Shown: one piece after another, positions 17,603-27,003 of the stretch
How positions within the stretch are numbered: the stretch's first letter is position 1
Layout: the number at the start of each line of letters is the position of its first letter
DNA from: Burkholderiales bacterium
Lineage (GTDB): Bacteria; Pseudomonadota; Gammaproteobacteria; Burkholderiales; Nitrosomonadaceae
Assembly (NCBI GenBank): GCA_024235795.1
Contig: JACKLR010000002.1
Coordinates: 434,001-498,000 of the forward strand
DNA length: 64,000 nucleotides
Reading direction: 5' to 3'
The notes under the pieces: generated by a model
The model's input: only the letters and a program-made list of their open reading frames with translations
What the model was told of the DNA's origin: nothing
Databases searched by the model: none
Program-made: the position numbers and the translations under genes

Positions 17603-19633
17603 GTGATTGAAACCTTCCCCAATAGTTTATATAAATTACATCAGTCATTTGAACCCGCTGGAGATCAGCCAACTGCAATTGCACAATTGATTGAGGGTAT
17701 TAATGATGGACTTGCTTATCAAACTTTGTTGGGTGTAACCGGTTCGGGTAAAACGTTTACCATTGCAAATGTAATTGCACGGCTGGGCCGCCCGGCGATT
17801 CTGATTGCGCCGAATAAAACGCTAGCCGCGCAGCTTTATGCAGAAATGCGTGAATTTTTTCCGGAAAATGCTGTTGAATATTTTGTTTCCTATTACGATT
17901 ATTATCAACCTGAAGCTTATGTGCCGTCTCGGGATCTGTTTATCGAAAAAGATTCCAGTATTAATGCGCATATCGAACAAATGCGTTTGTCAGCGACAAA
18001 GTCTTTGTTGGAGCGCGAAGATACTGTAATCGTGGCGACAGTCTCGTGTATTTACGGTATCGGCGACCCTGTCGATTATCATGGCATGATTCTGCATTTG
18101 CGAGTAAATGAAAAATACTCGCAGCGCGAAATTATCAAGCGCCTGACCGAGATGCAGTATGAACGCAATGAAATCGAATTCACACGCGGAATGTTTCGTG
18201 TCAGGGGAGATGTGCTGGATGTTTATCCGGCTGAAAGTTCTGAAGCAGCCATACGGATATCATTATTCGATGACGAAGTCGATGATTTATCTTTATTTGA
18301 TCCATTGACCGGCCGCGTATTGCAGAAATTGTCGCGTTTTACCGTATATCCTTCGAGTCATTATGTAACGCCGAGAAGTACAACCTTACGCGCCATGGAA
18401 ACCATTAAAGCCGAGCTACGGGAACGGTTGGACTATTTCTACCAGGATCATCATTTGGTCGAAGCGCAGCGTCTTGAACAGCGTACCCGTTTTGATCTAG
18501 AAATGCTCAATGAGTTGGGTTTCTGCAAAGGAATTGAAAACTATTCACGTCATCTTTCTGGAAAAAAGCCCGGAGAACCACCGCCCACATTAATAGACTA
18601 TCTGCCAAAAAATGCATTGATGTTTATTGACGAGAGTCATGTGACAGTACCGCAAATAGGCGGCATGTATAAAGGCGACCGCTCCCGTAAGGAAAATTTG
18701 GTTCAGTACGGTTTTCGCTTGCCTTCCGCACTGGATAACCGTCCGCTTAAGTTCGAGGAATTTGAGAAAATGATGCCACAGACCATCTTTATTTCCGCAA
18801 CGCCGGCAGATTACGAACATCAGCACAGCGGGCAAACGGTTGAACAAGTGGTGCGGCCGACAGGGCTGGTTGACCCGGTTATAGAAGTCCGTCCGGTTAC
18901 AACTCAAGTGGATGACTTAATGTCAGAAGTGAATCTGCGTGTTGCCAAAAATGAACGTGTGCTGGTGACGACATTGACCAAGCGCATGTCTGAGGATTTA
19001 ACCGATTATTTTTCTGATCATCAAATTAAAGTGCGCTATCTGCATTCGGACATTGATACCGTTGAGCGTGTTGAAATTATTCGTGACTTGAGGCTGGGCG
19101 AGTTCGATGTACTGGTGGGTATTAATCTGTTGCGCGAGGGACTGGATATCCCGGAAGTCTCACTGGTTGCGATACTCGATGCGGATAAGGAAGGTTTTTT
19201 GCGTTCCGAACGATCTTTAATCCAGACCATAGGCAGGGCAGCCCGTCATATTAACGGGACTGCTATTCTTTATGCAGACCGGATAACCCGCTCGATGCGT
19301 GTTGCGATTGATGAGACCAATCGCAGGCGTGAAAGACAACTTGCATTCAATCAGCGGCATCAGATTACGCCGCGGTCTGTACACAAGCGCATCAAGGATT
19401 TGATTGATGGCGTCTACAGTCTTGATACGGCCCAGAGAAAACTTAAAGCCAGCGAAATAGAGGCACAGTATAAGTCAATGGATGAACGCCAGATCAGCCA
19501 GGAAATTCAACGTCTCGAAAAGCAAATGTTGAAGGCTGCCAAGAACCTGGAATTTGAGCAGGCCGCAACTTGCCGGGATGAAATCAAACGACTAAAGAAC
19601 CAATTGTTTATCGGAACGGCTGAGATTGAGTAA
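17603..19633 (+). CDS. uvrB: Excinuclease ABC subunit B
   Basis: DNA-loading helicase-like subunit of nucleotide excision repair; it verifies damage handed over by UvrA and recruits UvrC. Visible features: Walker A GVTGSGKTFTIANVIA, the beta-hairpin YYDYYQPEAYVP, DESHVTVPQIGGMYKGDRSR, GINLLREGLDIPEVSLVAIL, QTIGRAARH, and a C-terminal UVR motif (EIQRLEKQMLKAAKNLEFEQ). The 676-residue length is normal. The start codon is GTG. It converges with the NrfJ-like gene with only 2 bp between stops. Confidence 0.98.
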   Translation: MIETFPNSLYKLHQSFEPAGDQPTAIAQLIEGINDGLAYQTLLGVTGSGKTFTIANVIARLGRPAILIAPNKTLAAQLYAEMREFFPENAVEYFVSYYDYYQPEAYVPSRDLFIEKDSSINAHIEQMRLSATKSLLEREDTVIVATVSCIYGIGDPVDYHGMILHLRVNEKYSQREIIKRLTEMQYERNEIEFTRGMFRVRGDVLDVYPAESSEAAIRISLFDDEVDDLSLFDPLTGRVLQKLSRFTVYPSSHYVTPRSTTLRAMETIKAELRERLDYFYQDHHLVEAQRLEQRTRFDLEMLNELGFCKGIENYSRHLSGKKPGEPPPTLIDYLPKNALMFIDESHVTVPQIGGMYKGDRSRKENLVQYGFRLPSALDNRPLKFEEFEKMMPQTIFISATPADYEHQHSGQTVEQVVRPTGLVDPVIEVRPVTTQVDDLMSEVNLRVAKNERVLVTTLTKRMSEDLTDYFSDHQIKVRYLHSDIDTVERVEIIRDLRLGEFDVLVGINLLREGLDIPEVSLVAILDADKEGFLRSERSLIQTIGRAARHINGTAILYADRITRSMRVAIDETNRRRERQLAFNQRHQITPRSVHKRIKDLIDGVYSLDTAQRKLKASEIEAQYKSMDERQISQEIQRLEKQMLKAAKNLEFEQAATCRDEIKRLKNQLFIGTAEIE

Positions 19634-19635
19634 AT

Positions 19636-19983
19636 TTATTTTTTGATCATGGTGGACGATACAAAAATTACGCGTCTAAAAGTGCGATTTAAAGTCTTGC
19701 TGGTGAAGTTCTCCATCGACATGCTTTCCACAAAGCGAATATGATCACCTGGATTGACTTTTGTCGTTGGTGCTGCAATCCAGAAACGTCTGTCGCCATT
19801 TTCCAATTCCATATAGGTATATCCCGTTGTGTCCAGAATCTCTAAAACCTTACCTTCATCATTTGGGTATTCTTTGCCGGCTGCAACGGGGCGACTTTCT
19901 TCATGATGTAACGCCAGTACATTCAAGGGATAAAAAAGCAGACCACATATTACAATTATGATTGTTACAACAATAAATCTCAT
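19636..19983 (-). CDS. NrfJ-like periplasmic protein
   Basis: A protein of about 115 residues with a signal helix (FIVVTIIIVICGLLFYPLNVLA) and a small beta domain: GKVLEILDTTGYTYMELENG, FWIAAPTTKVNPGDHIRF, MENFTSKTLNRTFRRVIFV. That order (GYTY, W-A-P, GD, MENF-SKTLNR) matches the NrfJ-related family found beside nitrite-reductase or cytochrome genes. The frame opens at 20046 but the start at 19983 has a strong ggagag ribosome site and a proper signal peptide. Function in the periplasm is unknown; here it is not next to any cytochrome gene. Confidence 0.75.
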   Translation of the reverse strand: MRFIVVTIIIVICGLLFYPLNVLALHHEESRPVAAGKEYPNDEGKVLEILDTTGYTYMELENGDRRFWIAAPTTKVNPGDHIRFVESMSMENFTSKTLNRTFRRVIFVSSTMIKK

Positions 19984-20076
19984 TATCTCTCCATTTGTGT
20001 ATGAGCGAAACCAATTATGATACACCGCAACGATTGTAAGTTTCAATCGGGTTTCCAGCTGATCTGTTTTGAAGAA

Positions 20077-20904
20077 CTATGATTCCGGGTGATAAGCCTG
20101 TTGGTCCTGACGAACTTTTTCAAACAGGCAAATCGCTGCGGCGGCAGCGGCGTTAAGCGATTCGGTTTTTCCAGGCATTGGAATAGAAATGATTTCATCA
20201 GCCGCCTGCAGGATTTCATTTGATAAACCCGTGCCTTCATTTCCGAAAATAAAAGTGACAGCGTTATTTAAATTCATCTGGTAAAGCGTTTTGGATGCAT
20301 GGGGTGAAGTGGCTAATACCTGGCCTTTAATACAATTGGCAACTTCTACCAGATTACAATCAGCATAAATGTTTAGAAAGAAATGTGCACCCATAGCGGC
20401 GCGCAGCACTTTGGGTGACCAGGCATCAACACAATCCTGTGATAAAAAAATATCGGCAATATCGGCTGCTGCGGCGCAGCGGATTATGGTGCCTAAATTA
20501 CCGGGATCCTGAATTGTTTCCAGCAAAATACAAAAACCTGAGTAATTGTCCCTGAGAATGGGTTGATAATCCGTCTCTGGAATAGTGACGCACGCGAGTA
20601 TGCCGGTAGGTGTTTTTACGGAAGAAATTTTTTGAAAGAGGCTGTCGGTCACGAAATAAAACTGTGTTTCGTGATGCCGGCTGCAAGCTTCCTGTATTAC
20701 CGTGATTTCCTTGTTTTTCTGTCCGGATTCACTGATGACAAGGCTTTTTAGTCCTGAAGGTGCATGATAAGCAGAAAGATATGATTGTACGAGGTGTATG
20801 CCGTCCAGAATTGTGACCCCCGATTTTTTTCTAAACCGGGCTGATTTTTGCAGCTTAACCAGTTGTTTGACATAAGTATGCTCGGTTGATGTTATCCGCT
20901 GCAT
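20077..20904 (-). CDS. TrmH/SpoU-family RNA 2'-O-methyltransferase
   Basis: Predicted SAM-dependent ribose methyltransferase acting on rRNA or tRNA. The N-terminal substrate-binding part (TSTEHTYVKQLVKLQKSARF, ILDGIHLVQSYL) is followed by the SPOUT knot with all three motifs: LETIQDPGNLGTIIRCAAA, FIFGNEGTGLSNE, and IPMPGKTESLNAAAAAAICL. It is 275 residues, of RlmB-like size. It is separate from hisD by 63 bp. The modified nucleotide cannot be named from sequence. Confidence 0.9.
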   Translation of the reverse strand: MQRITSTEHTYVKQLVKLQKSARFRKKSGVTILDGIHLVQSYLSAYHAPSGLKSLVISESGQKNKEITVIQEACSRHHETQFYFVTDSLFQKISSVKTPTGILACVTIPETDYQPILRDNYSGFCILLETIQDPGNLGTIIRCAAAADIADIFLSQDCVDAWSPKVLRAAMGAHFFLNIYADCNLVEVANCIKGQVLATSPHASKTLYQMNLNNAVTFIFGNEGTGLSNEILQAADEIISIPMPGKTESLNAAAAAAICLFEKVRQDQQAYHPES

Positions 20905-20967
20905 GTTCTGTTATCTGAAGCGTTTCAGCGAAATGGAAAAACCATTTGATTGTTCGGGTAGTGTTTG

Positions 20968-22269
20968 CTAGCGATTGTAGCGATATTCTGCAGATTTGGC
21001 ATGTGCCGGCAATCCTTCGCCGTTTGCCAAAATGGACGCGATTCTGCCTAGTTTTGCAGCGCCTTGCGCGGAAACTTGAATGAGGCTGCTGCGTTTCTGG
21101 AAATCATAAACACCGAGCGGCGATGAAAAGCGTGCAGTACGTGAAGTTGGCAACACATGATTCGGACCGGCGCAGTAGTCTCCCAATGCTTCACAGGTGT
21201 GTCGACCCATAAATATGGCGCCGGCATGTCTTATTTTTTCAACCCATAACTCAGGATCGTCCACTGAAAGTTCCAGATGTTCGGGGGAGATTTTATTGGC
21301 AATCGCACATGCTTCATCGAGATCCTGAACCTGAATAATGGCGCCCCGGTTTTCCAGAGAAGTGCGAATGACTTCCTTGCGGGGCATGGTCTCGATCTGT
21401 TGATCGATACTTTGCATGACTTTGTTCAAAAAAGCGGCATCCGGCGACAACACAATGGATTGTGCCATTTCGTCGTGCTCGGCTTGAGAGAATAAATCCA
21501 TCGCAATCCAGTCTGGATTGGTTTTTCCGTCACAGATTACCAGGATTTCAGATGGGCCTGCGACCATGTCAATCCCGACAATACCAAAGACGCGCCGCTT
21601 TGCAGCCGCGACATAAGCATTGCCTGGGCCGACTATTTTATCGACCTGCGGAATAGTTTCGGTGCCATAAGCCAGTGCGCCGACCGCCTGTGCACCGCCT
21701 ATAGTGTATACGCGGTCAACCTGACTGATTGCAGCAGCGGCCAGCACCATGTCATTTTTTTCGCCACGTGGCGTTGGCACCACCATGAAGAGTTCCTTGA
21801 CACCGGCGACCTTCGCAGGAATGGCGTTCATCAGCACTGAGGACGGGTAGGATGCCTTGCCGCCGGGAACATAGAGTCCAACGCGATCCAAAGCGGTGAC
21901 CTTTTGACCAAGCATCGTGTTGTCCGGTTCATGATAATGCCAGGATTCGGAAACCTGTTTTTCATGGTAGGTTTTGATGCGTTCAGCGGCATCTTCAAGC
22001 GCCTGGCGTTGCTCAACCGGTAAAGACGACAGGGCGCGCTGCAAACGCTCCTGAGTTAATTCCAGTTCCGTCATTGAATGCACGTTTACTTGATCAAAAC
22101 GATTGGTGTATTCAATCAGCGCCTCGTTACCGCGGGCTTTGATTTCAGCCAGAATCTGCGCAACGGTGGCGTCTATCGATTCGTCCATTGCATTTTCAAA
22201 TGCCAGCAGTTGTTGCAGGGTCTGATCGAAACTGCTGTCAGCCGAGTTGAGTCGTTTTATTTGAACCAT
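20968..22269 (-). CDS. hisD: Histidinol dehydrogenase
   Basis: Catalyses the last two steps of histidine synthesis, oxidising L-histidinol to L-histidine with NAD and a zinc ion. The 433-residue product contains DRVGLYVPGGKASYPSSVLM, GGAQAVGALAYGTE, VGPGNAYVAAAKR, the zinc/catalytic SQAEHDEMAQ and SPEHLEL motifs, and GPNHVLPTSRTARFSSPLGV. It lies 44 bp downstream of hisG, forming a hisGD unit. Confidence 0.98.
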   Translation of the reverse strand: MVQIKRLNSADSSFDQTLQQLLAFENAMDESIDATVAQILAEIKARGNEALIEYTNRFDQVNVHSMTELELTQERLQRALSSLPVEQRQALEDAAERIKTYHEKQVSESWHYHEPDNTMLGQKVTALDRVGLYVPGGKASYPSSVLMNAIPAKVAGVKELFMVVPTPRGEKNDMVLAAAAISQVDRVYTIGGAQAVGALAYGTETIPQVDKIVGPGNAYVAAAKRRVFGIVGIDMVAGPSEILVICDGKTNPDWIAMDLFSQAEHDEMAQSIVLSPDAAFLNKVMQSIDQQIETMPRKEVIRTSLENRGAIIQVQDLDEACAIANKISPEHLELSVDDPELWVEKIRHAGAIFMGRHTCEALGDYCAGPNHVLPTSRTARFSSPLGVYDFQKRSSLIQVSAQGAAKLGRIASILANGEGLPAHAKSAEYRYNR

Positions 22270-22313
22270 GAATAGATGTCCGGATAAGTAAAAATGCGGC
22301 GGGATGCACTAGT

Positions 22314-22958
22314 TCAGTGTTTGATCGCACTTGCAAATGCGTTCAAAATGGGTTGAATCGTTTTGCGTTTCAGTTTCAATGCCGCCTGATTAATGATCAG
22401 CCTTGAAGAAATCGGCATGATTTCTTCGACTGCACGCAGGTTATTGGCCTTTAACGTGCTGCCCGTCGAAACAAGGTCGACGATGGCGTCCGCCAGGCCG
22501 ACCAGCGGTGCAAGCTCCATGGAACCGTAAAGCTTGATCAGGTCAACATGCACACCTTTGTCGGCAAAGTGTTCGCGTGTTGTCTGCAGATATTTGGTGG
22601 CGATTCTTAACCGCGCGCCCTGGCGAACAGCAGATTCGTAGTCAAATCCTTCAGCTACGGCAACCATCATGCGACACCGCGCAATGTTTAAATCCAGCGG
22701 CTGGTACAACCCACTGCCGCCATGTTCAAGCAAGACATCTTTGCCTGCAATGCCCAGATCAGCAGCGCCATACTGAACATAGGTTGGCACATCGGATGCG
22801 CGTACAATCACCAACCGCACGTTGGCGCGGTTGGTGGCCAGAATAAGCTTGCGTGAAGACTCCGGATTATCCTGGGGAATAATTCCGGCGGCTTCGAGTA
22901 ACGGGGCAGTATCGTCAAAAATTCGCCCTTTTGAAAGCGCGATGGTGATATCAGTCAT
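22314..22958 (-). CDS. hisG: ATP phosphoribosyltransferase catalytic subunit, short form
   Basis: First enzyme of histidine synthesis, joining ATP and PRPP. At 214 residues it is the short form (HisGS), which lacks the C-terminal histidine-binding domain and needs the HisZ regulatory subunit; hisZ is not in the window. Motifs include ITIALSKGRIFDDTAPLLE, RASDVPTYVQYGAADLGIAG, ATKYLQTTREHF and the PRPP loop region DAIVDLVSTGSTLKANNL. It is upstream of and co-directional with hisD and 21 bp downstream of sodB. Confidence 0.96.
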   Translation of the reverse strand: MTDITIALSKGRIFDDTAPLLEAAGIIPQDNPESSRKLILATNRANVRLVIVRASDVPTYVQYGAADLGIAGKDVLLEHGGSGLYQPLDLNIARCRMMVAVAEGFDYESAVRQGARLRIATKYLQTTREHFADKGVHVDLIKLYGSMELAPLVGLADAIVDLVSTGSTLKANNLRAVEEIMPISSRLIINQAALKLKRKTIQPILNAFASAIKH

Positions 22959-22979
22959 AAATGCTGTAATTGTGTGTGA

Positions 22980-23618
22980 TCATCCAAGATTTGCTCGCGC
23001 AAATTCCCAGTTGATCAGTTTATCCAGAATTGTATTGACATAATCCACGCGACGATTCTGATAATCCAGATAGTAGGCATGTTCCCACACGTCAATGGTT
23101 ACAAGCGGTCTCACATTTTGCGTGATGGGCGATTCGGCATTGCCGGTTTTGGCGATAGCAATTTTATCGCCGTCTTGCACCAGCCAGGCCCAGCCGCTGC
23201 CGAATTGTGTCATGGCGGCGCTTGCAAATTCTTTTTTGCAGGCGTCCACACTGCCGAATGATTGCTCGATTCTTTGTTTAAGGTCTGCGGGTGGTTCGCC
23301 GCCGCCATTGGGGCTAAGGCTATGCCAGTAAAACATATGATTCCAGACTTGCGCGGCATTATTGAAGATGCCCGCTTTGTCCGCCTTGCCGGCGACTGCG
23401 CGGATAATGTGCTCAAGCGACTGGCCTTCAAGTTCTGTATCCTTGACGAGATTGTTCAGATTGTCGACATAGGTTTTATGATGCTTGCCATAGTGAAAAC
23501 TGAGTGTGTTTGCAGAAATGACGGGTTCCAAAGCATTATCCGCATAGGGAAGCGGTGCTAATACAAATTGCGAGCCCGACACTGCAGTGCTGGAAAAATT
23601 ATCAAGATTAAGTGACAT
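22980..23618 (-). CDS. sodB: Iron-type superoxide dismutase
   Basis: Converts superoxide to hydrogen peroxide and oxygen. Metal ligands are visible: His in LSFHYGKHHKTYVDNLN, His in VWNHMFYWHSL, and the Asp/His pair in IDVWEHAYYLDYQNRR. The GGGEPP and FGSGWAWLV segments fit the Fe-SOD subgroup. The frame is open from 23738, but an AAGGAG site lies just before the ATG at 23618, giving 212 residues. The N-terminus carries about a dozen residues more than E. coli SodB. It is followed by hisG. Confidence 0.95.
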   Translation of the reverse strand: MSLNLDNFSSTAVSGSQFVLAPLPYADNALEPVISANTLSFHYGKHHKTYVDNLNNLVKDTELEGQSLEHIIRAVAGKADKAGIFNNAAQVWNHMFYWHSLSPNGGGEPPADLKQRIEQSFGSVDACKKEFASAAMTQFGSGWAWLVQDGDKIAIAKTGNAESPITQNVRPLVTIDVWEHAYYLDYQNRRVDYVNTILDKLINWEFARANLG

Positions 23619-23709
23619 GCAAGTCTCCTTTCTGAAATGGTTGAATAAATGGGTGACGAAGTTTTTCATATTATATTGCAGGATTTTTGATCCTGATTTT
23701 GCCGAAATT

Positions 23710-24141
23710 TTAATTTCCAGGCTTGATTTCTGAAACAAATGTTATTTTATTGTAACCGGCAAGACGGGCGGCTTCCATAACTGTGATCACCGACTGATGC
23801 GTTGCTTTTGCATCAGCGTTGATAATAATCAGTGGGTCTTGCTGATCTTTGGCGGCATCGCGCAGTGTGTCGCGCAGGTATTCAATACTCACCGATTTGA
23901 CCGGCGTTAAATTGATTGTGTATTCTCCCATTGCATTGACGGTAATATCAATAGCCTGAGGGCGTTCAATATTTTTATCGACTTCTTCCGTGCTGGCTTC
24001 GGGCAATGTGATTTCAAGTTCGGCAAACTTTGAATAGGTTGTGGTAACCACCAGAAAAATCAGTATCACCAGCAAAACATCAATCATGGGAACCAGATTG
24101 ATTTCCGGTTCTTCCTTTTGTCTGCCTCGTTGAAAATTCAT
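23710..24141 (-). CDS. ExbD/TolR-type biopolymer transport protein
   Basis: A 143-residue inner-membrane protein with a short cytoplasmic N-terminus, one transmembrane helix (MIDVLLVILIFLVVTTTY) carrying the functional Asp, and a periplasmic domain. The PEINLVPMIDVLLVILIFL signature is diagnostic of ExbD/TolR, which with ExbB/TolQ use proton flow to power TonB or Tol systems. No exbB/tolQ-like gene is adjacent: upstream is a 160-bp gap and then purE on the other strand. Its partner must be elsewhere. sodB follows 92 bp downstream. Confidence 0.9.
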   Translation of the reverse strand: MNFQRGRQKEEPEINLVPMIDVLLVILIFLVVTTTYSKFAELEITLPEASTEEVDKNIERPQAIDITVNAMGEYTINLTPVKSVSIEYLRDTLRDAAKDQQDPLIIINADAKATHQSVITVMEAARLAGYNKITFVSEIKPGN

Positions 24142-24301
24142 TGTTTGTGCGCTTTTGTATTGAGATATGGTTTAAAATTATATAACCTGAACCACGTATT
24201 ATAAACAAGCTAGGCACAAGAAAGTATTTTCCATGTCTGAATATGAGCAGAAGCAGCTTCTTTTTTTAACATTTTCCAAAATCTTTTTTAATCCTGTTTA
24301 A

Positions 24302-24790
24302 ATGAAAAATCCGTTGATCAGCGTTGTTATGGGCAGCAACAGCGACTGGAGTGTCATGCAGCATGCAGTAGCTATTCTGAAGGATTTCAATATTCCGCAT
24401 GAAGCGCGCGTGGTTTCAGCACACCGCACGCCTGATGTCATGTTTGAATTTGCCGAGACTGCCAGTAAGCGGGGCATACAATGTATTATCGCCGGTGCCG
24501 GAGGCGCGGCGCATCTGCCGGGGATGATAGCCGCCAAAACCACTGTGCCGGTGCTCGGGGTTCCGGTCAATTCCCGCTACTTAAAAGGGCTGGATTCCTT
24601 GCTGTCGATTGTGCAAATGCCCAAAGGTATTCCGGTAGCGACTTTTGCGATTGGCGAGGCAGGTGCCGTGAATGCTGCATTGTTTGCGGTCGCAATTCTG
24701 GCAAATACTGATCTCCAAATAAAAAAACGATTGGATTCTTTCCGTGAGCAACAGACAAAAAGTGCTGCCGCTATGCAACTGCCGGAATGA
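24302..24790 (+). CDS. purE: N5-carboxyaminoimidazole ribonucleotide mutase
   Basis: De novo purine synthesis: converts N5-CAIR made by PurK to CAIR. The 162-residue class I PurE shows VVMGSNSDWSVMQHA, ARVVSAHRTPD with the conserved His, GAGGAAHLPGM and LGVPVNSRYLKGLDSLLSIVQMPKGIPVATFAIG, split here as a continuous active-site region. Its end overlaps the purK start (ATGA, 24787-24790), so the pair is translationally coupled, the usual purEK order. Confidence 0.97.
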   Translation: MKNPLISVVMGSNSDWSVMQHAVAILKDFNIPHEARVVSAHRTPDVMFEFAETASKRGIQCIIAGAGGAAHLPGMIAAKTTVPVLGVPVNSRYLKGLDSLLSIVQMPKGIPVATFAIGEAGAVNAALFAVAILANTDLQIKKRLDSFREQQTKSAAAMQLPE

Positions 24791-25953
24791 GTTCAATCGG
24801 GCAAGTTAACACTATCAACCCAATGAAACCGATTTTTCCTGGTTCGATGCTGGGTTTATTGGGCGGTGGTCAGCTTGGCAGAATGTTTGCCATCGCAGCG
24901 CATCAAATGGGTTATCAGGTCACCGTTCTGGATTCAGACCCCGACAGCCCGGCAGGCCGGATAGCCGATCAGTTTATCTGCGCCGATTATGCCGATCAGG
25001 CTGCCTTGCAGCAAATGGGCGAGCAGTGCGCTGCAGTCACAACCGAATTTGAAAACATTCCGGCCGAAGCGCTTGCAAAACTGGCCTCTTATTGTAGCGT
25101 CAGCCCGGATGCGCACAGCGTCGCGATTGCGCAAAACAGGATTTCTGAGAAACAGTTCTTGCAATCGAGAGGTTTTCCGGTAGCGCCGTTTGCAGTCATT
25201 GAACAGGGCACGGATATCGAAGCGATGCAAGACCTGTTTCCGGGAATACTGAAAGTCAGCCAGTTTGGCTACGATGGTAAAGGCCAGCGGCATGTAAATC
25301 ATGCGACAGAATTGAAGACGGCATTTTCTGATCTCGGGTCAGTATCCTGTGTGCTGGAAAAAAAATTGTCCTTGAAATGCGAAGTCTCTGTTGTATTGGG
25401 AAGAGGACATGATGGCAATGTGACATGCTTTCCGATTGTGGAGAATCAGCATGTTAACGGCATTCTCGATATCAGCATAATACCAGCCCGGATTCCTGAA
25501 ACGCTTGCCGAAAACGCGTTTGATGTTGCCGGAAACGTGGCGGACGCCTTGAATTACCGGGGAGTGCTTTGTGTCGAGTTTTTTGTTCTGCAGGATGGCC
25601 AGCTGTTGATCAATGAAATTGCACCGCGCCCGCATAACAGCGGACATTTTTCCATTGACGCGTGCGTGACATCGCAGTTTGAACAGCAGGTGCGTGCATT
25701 GTGTCATTTGCCGCTGGGTAATACCAATTTGCATCAACCCTGTGTCATGGTCAACCTGCTTGGCGATGTGTGGCGGAGGGGAGAGCCGGATTGGTCCCAA
25801 GTACTCAGGCAGCCTTCGGCCAAGCTTCATTTGTACGGCAAAAAAGCGGCGCGGCAAGGGCGTAAAATGGGTCATTTTACAGTGCTTGATGTGACTGCAG
25901 ACGAAGCGCTGGCGAGAGCAAGTGCTATCAAACAGCTTTTGGAATCCAATTAA
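24787..25953 (+). CDS. purK: N5-carboxyaminoimidazole ribonucleotide synthase
   Basis: ATP-grasp enzyme that carboxylates AIR with bicarbonate to give N5-CAIR. Visible: GLLGGGQLGRMFAIAAHQMG nucleotide-binding start, TTEFENIPAEAL, LKVSQFGYDGKGQ, and the metal-binding VEFFVLQDGQLLINEIAPRPHNSGH with the C-terminal MVNLLGD. The length of 388 residues is typical. The ATG overlaps purE; an internal ATG at 24823 would also leave a full enzyme. Five bases separate it from purC. Confidence 0.97.
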   Translation: MSSIGQVNTINPMKPIFPGSMLGLLGGGQLGRMFAIAAHQMGYQVTVLDSDPDSPAGRIADQFICADYADQAALQQMGEQCAAVTTEFENIPAEALAKLASYCSVSPDAHSVAIAQNRISEKQFLQSRGFPVAPFAVIEQGTDIEAMQDLFPGILKVSQFGYDGKGQRHVNHATELKTAFSDLGSVSCVLEKKLSLKCEVSVVLGRGHDGNVTCFPIVENQHVNGILDISIIPARIPETLAENAFDVAGNVADALNYRGVLCVEFFVLQDGQLLINEIAPRPHNSGHFSIDACVTSQFEQQVRALCHLPLGNTNLHQPCVMVNLLGDVWRRGEPDWSQVLRQPSAKLHLYGKKAARQGRKMGHFTVLDVTADEALARASAIKQLLESN

Positions 25954-25958
25954 ATAAA

Positions 25959-26852
25959 ATGGAAAAAGAATCTGCATTATTTGAAACGAACATTAAAAGT
26001 CTGACTTTTGTGCACCGCGGTAAAGTGCGCGATATCTACGCCGTCGATGATGACAGGCTGCTGATCGTGCAAACTGACCGTCTGTCGGCATTCGATGTCA
26101 TCCTGCCCGACCCGATACCGGGCAAAGGCAAGTTGCTGACCGCGCTGTCGGCATTCTGGTTCGAAAAACTGGCGCATATCATACCCAATCATTTAACCGG
26201 CATTACGCCCGAATCTGTCGTCGCTGAAAACGAACGCGACCAGGTTCAGGGCCGCGCCTTTGTCATTCGCAGACTCAAACCGCTGCCGGTTGAAGCGATC
26301 GTTCGCGGTTATATCGTCGGCTCAGGATGGAAGGACTATCAGGCGACGGGTGCGGTTTGCGGTATTCAATTGCCGCCGGGATTACAGCAGGCCGAAAAAA
26401 TACCCGGTGGCGCGATTTTTACCCCATCGACCAAGGCGCAGGTCGGCCTGCACGATGAGAATATCGCGTTGTCCGAAGTCGAACAGCAAATTGGCAAGGA
26501 CCTGACCGCCAGAGTCAAGGAAAAAGCGGTGCAGTTGTATACCGAAGCGGCTGATTATGCTGTACAGCGGGGAATCATTATCGCCGATACCAAATTCGAG
26601 TTCGGACTCGACGATGCGGGTGAATTGTATCTGATCGATGAAGTCCTGACACCCGATTCATCCCGTTTCTGGCCGGTCGACCAATACCAAACCGGCATCA
26701 GTCCGCCGAGTTACGACAAACAGTTTGTGCGCGACTGGCTGGAGATGCAAAATTGGAACAAAAAACCGCCAGCACCCAAGTTGCCCGAAAATGTCATTCG
26801 TCAGACAATGGAAAAATATGAGGAAGCGTTGCGGCGGTTGACTGGGGTTTAA
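25959..26852 (+). CDS. purC: Phosphoribosylaminoimidazole-succinocarboxamide (SAICAR) synthase
   Basis: Ligates aspartate to CAIR, the step right after PurE, so purE-purK-purC are consecutive in both pathway and DNA. The 297-residue protein is of the longer, yeast-like type, with HRGKVRDIYAVDDDRLLIVQ, DRLSAFDVILPDPIPGKG, RGYIVGSGWKDYQATG and EVLTPDSSRFWPVDQY. Its region has noticeably higher GC than the neighbouring accessory DNA. An IS5-family element follows after about 150 bp. Confidence 0.97.
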   Translation: MEKESALFETNIKSLTFVHRGKVRDIYAVDDDRLLIVQTDRLSAFDVILPDPIPGKGKLLTALSAFWFEKLAHIIPNHLTGITPESVVAENERDQVQGRAFVIRRLKPLPVEAIVRGYIVGSGWKDYQATGAVCGIQLPPGLQQAEKIPGGAIFTPSTKAQVGLHDENIALSEVEQQIGKDLTARVKEKAVQLYTEAADYAVQRGIIIADTKFEFGLDDAGELYLIDEVLTPDSSRFWPVDQYQTGISPPSYDKQFVRDWLEMQNWNKKPPAPKLPENVIRQTMEKYEEALRRLTGV

Positions 26853-27003
26853 ATGGTAGCCTTGATAAGTTTACGCCATACAGGAAAGAAAGAAGAAATT
26901 TTCAGGGAAAAATATATGGGTATAGAATATAAGCCTGACCCTGTGCTTGCAAACTGACACAAAATTCTGAGCACCCTCAACTTGACTTATTCTTGGCTAA
27001 GTA

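Noticed and set aside
23619..23738. 40-codon N-terminal extension of sodB
   Set aside because: An AAGGAG site directly before ATG 23618 and family length favour the shorter protein.
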